Shown piece after piece: positions 1 through 5,129 of a DNA stretch of 7,662 bases. Source of the stretch: Deltaproteobacteria bacterium (lineage in GTDB: Bacteria; Desulfobacterota; Desulfobacteria; Desulfobacterales; JAFDCJ01); the NCBI GenBank assembly GCA_024277475.1, contig JAJRVC010000518.1, forward strand, positions 1 to 7,662, written 5' to 3'. The notes below the pieces were generated by a model that worked only from the letters and a program-made list of their open reading frames with translations, was not told where the DNA came from and did no database searches. Position 1 is the stretch's first letter; every line of letters starts with the position of its first letter. The position numbers and the translations under genes were made by a program.

Positions 1-6
1 ACCCGA

Positions 7-1176
7 TTATCCCAATTCCATTTTTGCTATAATTTCCCGCATGATTTCATCCGCCCCGCCGCCGATGGCTATCAGACGAGCATCCCGATAGCTTCGTGAA
101 ATCAGCATTTCGTTCATGAATCCCAAGCCACCATACATCTGCAAACAACCGTCGGCCACTTTCATTAAGAGCTGAGCGGCATAGAGTTTTGCCATGGAAA
201 CCTCCCGGGTAACATCCAGTCCGGCTTCTTTCATTCTTACAATATGGTATGTGAGCTGGCGCAAACATTCGGTTTCTGTCTGCCAGTCTGCGAGCCGGTG
301 TCTTAGTACCTGCCTGGCAATTAACGGTTTGCCGAAAACAATGCGCTGTCGGATGTGATCGACAGTCATGGCCATCATTTCTTCTGCAGAGATATACGAC
401 ATGGGAATAGCAGAGAATCGTTCGTGTTGAAACTGCCGCATCTGGTAGACAAATCCCTCCCCCTCATTGCCGATCAGGTTTTCGGCCGGTATTTTGAGGT
501 CATCAAAAAATAACTCTGCGGTATCGCTGCTGCGCAAACCCATTTTATCCAGCTTGCGGCTGACTGAAAACCCCTTTCGATCCGTCGGAACAACGAATAA
601 ACTGAAAGAGTGATATCCCGGATCATCACTGGTGCGGGCAAGGAGGGTTAAAAAATCGGCCTGGGTCCCGTTGGTAATATAGGTTTTGCAGCCGTTGATG
701 ACATAAAATTCGCCATCTTTTTTCGCCGTAGTCCGAATGGCGCTGACATCCGATCCGGCACCTGGTTCGGTGACAGCAATGGCCGCAACCATATCGCCGG
801 TGATTGCCGGCTTCAAATAGGTTTCCCTCAGATATTCGCTCCCATATTCATATATGGCGGGTGTGGCCATATGGGTTTGAACGGCAATGGCAACGGGTAT
901 ACCGGATCCGTGAATACGTCCGAGTTCTTCCAGGCAAACGGTGTCATACCAGTAGTCCATCCCCTGACCGCCGTATTCGGGATCATAGCGAATCCCGAGA
1001 AATCCCAGCTCTCCCATTTTTTTAAACAAAACGTGAAGCGGCGCCTCACCTTTTTCTTCCCACTCATCCATGTAAGGATTGATCTCTTTATCAACAAATT
1101 CCCGCACGGCTTTGCGCACCATATCATGGTCTTTGTTGAAATAGATTTGAGTTGCACTCTTGGATTTTACAGCCAT
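7..1176 (-). CDS. Acyl-CoA dehydrogenase (LCAD/isovaleryl-CoA-dehydrogenase-like active site)
   Basis: A 389-residue flavoenzyme of the usual length for a soluble acyl-CoA dehydrogenase. The family introduces an alpha,beta double bond into an acyl-CoA and passes electrons to electron-transfer flavoprotein in the cytoplasm. Domains run in the standard order: helical N-terminal domain (about 12-125), middle beta domain with the FAD/substrate signature VTEPGAGSD (135-143) and NGCKTYITNG (161-170), and C-terminal helical domain (about 235-389) with QMYGGLGF (346-353) and YRDAR (363-367). The C-terminal catalytic Glu of medium-chain enzymes is replaced by Gly373 within IGGGADEI. A Glu occurs instead at 252 (QHERF), where long-chain and isovaleryl enzymes carry their base. 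The start is supported by GGAAGG 7 nt upstream. It lies 95 bp after the crotonase gene on the same strand, so co-transcription is likely. Substrate chain length cannot be read from the sequence; a branched or citronellyl-type substrate is possible. Confidence 0.95.
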   Translation of the reverse strand: MAVKSKSATQIYFNKDHDMVRKAVREFVDKEINPYMDEWEEKGEAPLHVLFKKMGELGFLGIRYDPEYGGQGMDYWYDTVCLEELGRIHGSGIPVAIAVQTHMATPAIYEYGSEYLRETYLKPAITGDMVAAIAVTEPGAGSDVSAIRTTAKKDGEFYVINGCKTYITNGTQADFLTLLARTSDDPGYHSFSLFVVPTDRKGFSVSRKLDKMGLRSSDTAELFFDDLKIPAENLIGNEGEGFVYQMRQFQHERFSAIPMSYISAEEMMAMTVDHIRQRIVFGKPLIARQVLRHRLADWQTETECLRQLTYHIVRMKEAGLDVTREVSMAKLYAAQLLMKVADGCLQMYGGLGFMNEMLISRSYRDARLIAIGGGADEIMREIIAKMELG

Positions 1177-1271
1177 TTTGTACCTTCCAGGTGGTTTATT
1201 GAATTGATCAAGTAACTGGTTTAAATTGATATCATCCTTTGATTTTAATCAACCATTCAACCGTTGCCCAT
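1177..1271. other. Crotonase-acyl-CoA dehydrogenase intergenic spacer with AT-rich palindromes
   Basis: This 95-bp spacer lies inside the putative two-gene operon. It holds three perfect inverted repeats: TTGATCAA (1204-1211), TGATATCA (1227-1234) and TTGATTTTAATCAA (1239-1252, six-base arms around TT). No T-tract follows a GC-rich stem, so I do not call a terminator. They could be operator half-sites or mRNA-processing structures, or chance in AT-rich DNA. The SD of the downstream gene is GGAAGG near its ATG. Confidence 0.4.
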
Positions 1272-2045
1272 TTAACTTTTATTTTTCTTCGACGCCAGGA
1301 ACAGTTTGACGATTTCCTTATGCTCCGGAGTCTGGAGGGCGATGGCCTGGTGGGCAGCTTCCCAATCCAGGACTTCCTTTAAGGACATGTCAAAACTATT
1401 CTCAAGACCCTCCTTAATCAATCTCAATCCAAGCGGTGGCTTTTGTGCCAGGGTTGCGGCCAATGCAGCGACTTCTTTTTCAATCTCGTCCTCCGGCACG
1501 GACTTGTAAACAAGACCGATGGAGGCGGCTGTTTTCCCGTCGATCTCGTTTCCCAGCATTGCAAGCTCCCTAGCTTTGGTAAGACCCACTAATCGGGGCA
1601 GAAAATAGGTCCCGCCATAATCCATGATAAGGCCGATGCTGACAAATATTTCACAGAGTCTTGCATTATCGGCCGCAATGACAAAATCCCCTGCCAGTGC
1701 CAGATTTGCGCCCCCACCCACGGCAACTCCCTTGAGTAGGGTAACTACCGGCTGGGGCATTTCCCGCAAGGTTTTCACAATCCGTCCAACACCCTTCATG
1801 GCGACCAGCCAGTCATGCGGGGTAATGCTTTCCGAGAAAAGTGATATATCCGCACCGGATGAAAAATGATCACCAGCGCCTTTGAGCACCGCAACGCGGA
1901 CGTCTTCATCAGCGGCGATTTCTTTGACGGCATCGTGCAATTCCAGAATCATTCCTTTGCTCATGGCGTTCATCACCTCGGGCCGGTTCAACACCAGGGT
2001 AGCAATATGGTCTTTTTTTTCAATAATAACGGGCTTGGTCGGCAT
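1272..2045 (-). CDS. Enoyl-CoA hydratase/isomerase (crotonase) family protein
   Basis: A 257-residue crotonase-fold protein, the usual length for the family. Family members act on CoA thioesters through an oxyanion hole. That hole is visible as FSSGADISLF (61-70) and VAVGGGANLALAGD (107-120), followed by IGLIMDYGGTYFLPRLVG (137-154). The two glutamates of classical 2-enoyl-CoA hydratase align with Asn114 and Phe134. Asp142, in the G-L-x-x-D-x-G-G-T block, matches the catalytic Asp of PaaG-type isomerases. Hydration is therefore not assured, and isomerase or another crotonase chemistry is as likely. I chose the ATG at 2045 over one 30 bp upstream because AGGAGC sits 9 nt before it and MPTKPVIIEKKDHIATLVLN matches where the family begins. 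It precedes the acyl-CoA dehydrogenase by 95 bp and probably shares its mRNA and its acyl-CoA pathway. Confidence 0.93.
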   Translation of the reverse strand: MPTKPVIIEKKDHIATLVLNRPEVMNAMSKGMILELHDAVKEIAADEDVRVAVLKGAGDHFSSGADISLFSESITPHDWLVAMKGVGRIVKTLREMPQPVVTLLKGVAVGGGANLALAGDFVIAADNARLCEIFVSIGLIMDYGGTYFLPRLVGLTKARELAMLGNEIDGKTAASIGLVYKSVPEDEIEKEVAALAATLAQKPPLGLRLIKEGLENSFDMSLKEVLDWEAAHQAIALQTPEHKEIVKLFLASKKNKS

Positions 2046-2218
2046 GAATCTTAGCTCCTGTTTCAGTCTGCTCACCTTTCGACTCAGCGTCGGGGAAGCG
2101 AAAATTGACGATTAAACTTCTTAATATTGATAGATTGGTGATACTTACCAACAAATGATAAAAAACAGCTGTTACTGTAAATTACAGAGGTTAATAATGG
2201 TTAGTGAATATCACTTAT
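2046..2218 (-). promoter_or_regulatory. Upstream control region of the crotonase/acyl-CoA dehydrogenase operon
   Basis: This 173-bp non-coding stretch holds three dyads. CTGTAAATTACAG (2175-2187) is a perfect 13-bp palindrome. AACAGCTGTT (2164-2173) is a perfect 10-bp palindrome next to it. TTGGTGATACTTACCAA (2135-2151) is a 17-bp dyad with one arm mismatch. A possible sigma-70 promoter on the minus strand is TTTACA, a short 15-nt spacer, then TATCAT (about 2155-2181); it overlaps the first two dyads. Dyads of this size overlapping a promoter are typical of TetR/FadR-type control of fatty-acid operons, but no regulator gene is in the window. The promoter is tentative because of its short spacer. 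Confidence 0.4.
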
Positions 2219-2680
2219 TTATTTTTTGTCAAGAAATTTTTCGATAAAAATCCTGGCATGATCATCGACAGCTGCATGAATTTTGCGACGAAAATAATTA
2301 CCGGTTGGCCTGGAAGAAAAAAAATAAAGATGTGATCTGCAGTGACAGTCGGATGATCCGAAACCTGGCAGTGGTACGGATACTCCTCCAGCATGTCCTA
2401 TGATTTCCGACCAATGATGTTCACGGTGAGTGGAGTCGTGTGTATACCATACTTCAGCCGGAGGCAGGTATTCGCTCAGGTAATCAATGTGCCAGTGCGG
2501 TCGACTGGAACTGTTGCGATGATGTCTGATCCGTGCTTTTAGTCCTCCCGGACCGAAGGCGCTGCCCACGTAAACATAAAAACCGGGTCTGACATTCAAA
2601 GTGCCGAGTTTTCCAATTTCAAGTCGTCTTTTCCGATTTGCCGCCAGGACCAGCGCATATGTTCCAGGGAGAGGGCGCAT
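2219..2680 (-). CDS. DUF123 / Uri-superfamily GIY-YIG-like nuclease domain protein
   Basis: A 153-residue protein matching the DUF123 (COG1833, Uri superfamily) pattern, a variant of the GIY-YIG endonuclease fold. Visible blocks are LPGTYALVL (4-12, the GIY strand), GFYVYVGSAFGPGGL (33-47, the YIG strand and following glycines), a conserved basic segment with Arg50, HWHIDYL (62-68) and GFGSSDCHCRSHLYF (106-120). Family members are small stand-alone proteins or domains fused to endonuclease III; a DNA-cleavage role is assumed from the fold and not demonstrated here. I chose the ATG at 2680 because the domain begins right after it, AAAGG lies about 10 nt upstream, and the length then fits the family. 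The same frame stays open to a GTG at 2851, adding 57 residues that resemble the preceding broken ORF and not this family. Confidence 0.85.
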   Translation of the reverse strand: MRPLPGTYALVLAANRKRRLEIGKLGTLNVRPGFYVYVGSAFGPGGLKARIRHHRNSSSRPHWHIDYLSEYLPPAEVWYTHDSTHREHHWSEIIGHAGGVSVPLPGFGSSDCHCRSHLYFFSSRPTGNYFRRKIHAAVDDHARIFIEKFLDKK

Positions 2681-3046
2681 GCGGGAGAACCTTTGATGGT
2701 GGATACCGGGTCTTTCAACGCTTTGCACCATTACCCGAGACCATCTATTGTCTTTTATCGCCCTGATGGCCTTATCGATCAGGATCTGGTTATTTCGCGT
2801 CCAGAGAAAAGAAGGTTCGACGTTTCCGGTGGGCGCAAATGCAAGGTACACAGGCCTGCCAGGCGATCATAGCCCAAATTAAAGACCACAATTCCGTCGG
2901 CGGCCTCACTCTTGGCCAGAATGGTATTGATTTTGATTGCCTGGCGCAGTTGCCACCAGACATCATAGGTTACCGAGCGGCTCGTGGGTACCCTGGTAAA
3001 CAGGGGTGGGAAAGTGTCAGGAGATGACGATAGCCGCTTTATTCAC
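2681..3046 (-). pseudogene. Frame-broken reading frame of unknown identity
   Basis: A GTG at 3046 follows a near-perfect SD (AGGGAGG, 7 nt upstream) but hits TGA at 3017-3019 after nine codons (VNKAAIVIS). The next frame, with no start of its own, then reads protein-like sequence, including RSVTYDVWWQLRQAIK and EAADGIVVFNLGYDRLAG, until it derails near 2850. A third frame continues with RPVYLAFAPTGNVEPSFLW and on into KAIRAIKDNRWSRV, reaching the DUF123 start. The simplest reading is one former gene of about 120 codons or more carrying two frameshifts, its end truncated by or fused to the DUF123 gene. Sequencing indels would look the same. I do not recognise the family. The opposite strand has an open 62-codon frame (2839-3027) without a recognisable SD, which I consider a shadow. 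Confidence 0.45.
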
Positions 3047-3111
3047 CGATTTTCCTCCCTGACTTGACGGAACGAATTTCAGGTACCGCGATTCATTTGC
3101 TGTAACGCCTG

Positions 3112-3213
3112 CTAAGTTTTCTTTACTGTTTTGGTCTTTTTTTTGGGACGACGTACGCCGTGGGTTCCACGAGAAATTTTGCCGCGTTTTGTGCGTTTGT
3201 CACCTTTGCCCAT
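3112..3213 (-). CDS. 30S ribosomal protein THX (bTHX), 33 residues
   Basis: A tiny, extremely basic peptide that begins MGKGDKRTKRGKISRGTHGV and then runs through RRPKKK to a Lys/Thr-rich tail. This is the signature of the bTHX family (THX in Thermus, related to plastid PSRP4), a peptide that binds at the head of the small ribosomal subunit and stabilises 16S rRNA folds. Thermus-type members are about 26 residues; several bacterial forms are slightly longer, as here. The start is firm: a perfect AAAGGAGG lies 7 nt before the ATG. A promoter with consensus -35 lies about 60-90 bp upstream, so the gene is probably its own transcription unit. It is too short for most gene finders and sits between the lipase and the frame-broken ORF. 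Confidence 0.9.
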   Translation of the reverse strand: MGKGDKRTKRGKISRGTHGVRRPKKKTKTVKKT

Positions 3214-3273
3214 GAAATTTCCTCCTTTAGATTTTAAATAATCAGTTGATTGGAAGTAAAGCCAACAATAGTA

Positions 3274-3301
3274 ACTATATCCAATGAATTCACAGTGTCA
3301 A
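3274..3301 (-). promoter_or_regulatory. Sigma-70 promoter for bTHX
   Basis: On the minus strand a perfect TTGACA (-35, 3296-3301) is separated by 16 nt from TATAGT (-10, 3274-3279, five of six consensus bases). Transcription would begin near 3267, giving a leader of about 54 nt ending in the AAAGGAGG ribosome site. This is the best promoter match in the window and fits strong expression of a ribosomal protein. Confidence 0.7.
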
Positions 3302-3342
3302 ACAGTTTATCGGTTATTCCGGGTTGAAATTTTACCATTTGC

Positions 3343-4257
3343 CTATACAATGTTATTCCATATGTTTATCGCATAACGCGTCGGTACATGATCCACGACG
3401 GGTTCCAGCAGCACTTCGGTGAACCCTCTTCTGGTCTGACCGATTGCATTAAATACATTTTTAAATTGGCCCTGTATTTCGTCGGTCCATCTTTGCCAGC
3501 GGTTGGTATTGTCATGGATGGTCCCTTCAGCGTCGATATATTTCAGCTCTCCAACATGGACATACATGTCGGCGGGGGGGACTTTGGTTACAATGTCGCT
3601 GTTGTTGACAAAACGATAGGCATTGACATTAAAATCTTCCTTGAAGTTGCGGTCACCTACGCGGGGGGAACCATATGTGTATAACCCCTGTACATTGCCG
3701 TATCGGTCGGCGGCCAGGGTGGCCAGAGCGGCACCCAAACTGTGACCGGTCATCCAGATTTTCCGATTGTTTTTCTGCAGGTTAGAAATATAATTTTCAA
3801 GTTTATCCCAGATTTCATCCAGTGCACCCTTAAACCCCTTGTGCACATTCCCTCCCTGTTCGCACGGTTCCGGTACGAAGTTGAAATTAGCCATCCAGTC
3901 CGCAAAAATATAGCCGAGGTTCGAATCGCCTTCTCTGAGTCTGGCTTCGGATCCCCTGAAGGCCACGACAGCAAATTTATCATTGCTGGCAACGTAACAC
4001 TGGGTCGCCTCACCGTCGAAATACTCAACATCCTGAAAGCCTGCGTTCTGTTTGAACTTTTCAGTGGCAAACTCTTTGTCTGCGTACACGAGGGTGGACG
4101 CTTCAATCAGCCACCAGGCATTGATCATATCAAATATGTTAGAAGCATAGCGAAAGGGAAGCTGAGTGCAATCTTTAAAATACTCATAATCCAGGTAGGG
4201 CGGGGCAAGGTTATTCAAAGTTGTTTCGTAAAGGTTTTTCTTCGCTAATTGTGCCAT
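3343..4257 (-). CDS. Class 3 lipase family protein (alpha/beta hydrolase)
   Basis: A 304-residue alpha/beta hydrolase of the Lipase_3 family (fungal-lipase-like). The family hydrolyses ester bonds of acylglycerols or other lipids. The nucleophile elbow is GHSLG (171-175, Ser173). VAFRGS (98-103) supplies the oxyanion-hole strand that precedes it in this family. VHKGF (138-142) is the usual block between them. YGSPRVGD (195-202) follows, then NNSDIVTKVPP with Asp221 as the likely acid. His290 (VVDHVPTRY) near the C-terminus is the likely triad histidine. The N-terminus (MAQLAKKNLYETTLNN) is not a Sec signal and no membrane helix is obvious, so a cytoplasmic or peripheral location is expected. 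The start is supported by GAGGAGG 8-9 nt upstream. It lies 294 bp after the GNAT gene, so it is probably transcribed separately. The natural substrate is unknown; phospholipase activity is also possible. Confidence 0.92.
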   Translation of the reverse strand: MAQLAKKNLYETTLNNLAPPYLDYEYFKDCTQLPFRYASNIFDMINAWWLIEASTLVYADKEFATEKFKQNAGFQDVEYFDGEATQCYVASNDKFAVVAFRGSEARLREGDSNLGYIFADWMANFNFVPEPCEQGGNVHKGFKGALDEIWDKLENYISNLQKNNRKIWMTGHSLGAALATLAADRYGNVQGLYTYGSPRVGDRNFKEDFNVNAYRFVNNSDIVTKVPPADMYVHVGELKYIDAEGTIHDNTNRWQRWTDEIQGQFKNVFNAIGQTRRGFTEVLLEPVVDHVPTRYAINIWNNIV

Positions 4258-4551
4258 GATCTCGACCTCCTCTTATTCGGAAAATTGAAAGGAGACTGTT
4301 TGTATGCCTTTTTCAGACTTCATCTTTACCTGGATTTCAATGCAAAGAAATAACTAATTTGTATGGTTACCTGCTAACTTATGCACTATTCGGTAAAATT
4401 CAAGAAGTTAACATACTTTGATCCCGGCTTCCCTCCGGAGCGCAAGCGCCATTCCAAATTCAAATAATTCTGTCCTATGCCCTCCGTCATCTGTCTTCTG
4501 TCTTCTGTCCTCCCTCATCCGGCAATCGTCATCTGTCTTCTGCTTCAGATA
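4258..4551. other. Intergenic region: lipase leader plus repeat array
   Basis: This 294-bp gap between the GNAT stop and the lipase start contains the heptad array (4467-4550), the GC-rich patch CTCCGGAG (4433-4440) followed by GCGCAAGCGC (4440-4449), and about 170 bp of AT-rich DNA that presumably carries the lipase promoter. TTGAAT followed by poor -10 candidates is present on the minus strand, but I could not single out a convincing pair. No T-tailed hairpin marks the end of the GNAT transcript. No credible small ORF was seen. Confidence 0.5.
4467..4550. repeat. 84-bp array of twelve degenerate 7-bp units (CWTCTGT)
   Basis: Read on the plus strand in steps of seven, the sequence is ATTCTGT, CCTATGC, CCTCCGT, CATCTGT, CTTCTGT, CTTCTGT, CCTCCCT, CATCCGG, CAATCGT, CATCTGT, CTTCTGC, TTCAGAT. 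Four units match CWTCTGT exactly and two more differ by one base, all in one phase over 84 bp. The strand is pyrimidine-rich; the transcribed strand is purine-rich (ACAGAAG/ACAGATG). The array stops one base before the GNAT stop codon complement, so it forms the immediate 3' flank of that gene. A GC-rich patch lies about 20 bp to its left. Confidence 0.7.
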
Positions 4552-5046
4552 TCATCTCCCCGGCAACTCCATTTCATACTTCTGTTCCTTAATATTCTGC
4601 CCCCATTGGAAAACATCGTTTTCCTCGCACAAACGGAAACCCGCGGCTTCGTAAACCCGGCGGGCACTTTCAAGTCCTTTGAACGTCCACAGGTATACCT
4701 TGGGATAGCGTTTTTGTTTACAGAATTCAATGGCTCTCCTGAACAATTCCCTGCCGATGCCTCCCTTTTGAAAGTTCGGCTGAACAATAAACCACCGCAG
4801 GCGTACCCCCTCAATGAACGCATGGCGACCGTCAATGGCAAGCGCACCGGCAAATTCTTTTTTTTGGGTTGCCACCCACAAACCGTCCCGGTTCTTATCA
4901 AATTTGCTGACAAATTCGGAAAGCTCCCGGCCCACCTGGGTTTCAAAGGTGGCATCAAAACCCCAGTTTTCATAATAATAAACGGCGTGGGCTTCAATTA
5001 TTTTCCCCACAACCCCCGGATAATAACCACGAAATTCGATATCCAT
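4552..5046 (-). CDS. GNAT family N-acetyltransferase
   Basis: A 164-residue member of the GNAT fold, which transfers an acetyl group from acetyl-CoA to an amine. Motif A is visible as LRWFIVQPNFQKGGIGRELF (83-102), with the pyrophosphate loop QKGGIG (93-98). Motif B follows as VYLWTF, then SARRVYEAAGF (127-137). The N-terminus contains YYYENWGFDATFE (23-35), a pattern seen in GNAT domains fused to MarR regulators; no MarR domain is encoded here. I placed the start at 5046 because AAAGGAG lies 8 nt upstream. The ATG at 5049 is equally in frame and close, while the ATG at 5070 would put this SD inside the coding region. It follows the DUF1232 gene by 83 bp on the same strand and could be the third gene of that operon. 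The acceptor is unknown. Confidence 0.88.
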   Translation of the reverse strand: MDIEFRGYYPGVVGKIIEAHAVYYYENWGFDATFETQVGRELSEFVSKFDKNRDGLWVATQKKEFAGALAIDGRHAFIEGVRLRWFIVQPNFQKGGIGRELFRRAIEFCKQKRYPKVYLWTFKGLESARRVYEAAGFRLCEENDVFQWGQNIKEQKYEMELPGR

Positions 5047-5129
5047 CATCTTAGCTCCTTTATAATCCATGTCAGACTTTACGGTATAAAATAGTTTAAA
5101 GGGATGGCAGAACTAATAGATCGTTTCAG

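Noticed and set aside
2013..2020. A8 tract at crotonase codons 9-11, with similar tracts in the bTHX and GNAT genes
   Set aside because: Each encodes Lys-Lys in its frame with normal downstream sequence; no evidence for phase variation or programmed slippage.
2046..2075. Upstream ATG giving the crotonase ten more residues
   Set aside because: The good SD (AGGAGC) lies inside this extension and serves the ATG at 2045.
2839..3027. Plus-strand frame of 62 codons over the broken ORF
   Set aside because: No SD and no recognisable motif; the minus strand has the strong SD and better codon use. Kept as a faint alternative only.
3742..4248. Open frame of 168 codons on the plus strand
   Set aside because: It is the antisense shadow of the lipase, whose catalytic motifs are complete on the minus strand.
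4433..4449. GC-rich palindromic patch as an intrinsic terminator for the GNAT transcript
   Set aside because: The stems are short, the loop of GCGCAAGCGC is too small, and no T-tract follows on the transcribed strand.
4477..5094. Open frame of 205 codons on the plus strand
   Set aside because: It runs through the heptad repeats and antisense to the clear GNAT gene, has no SD and shows no family motif.
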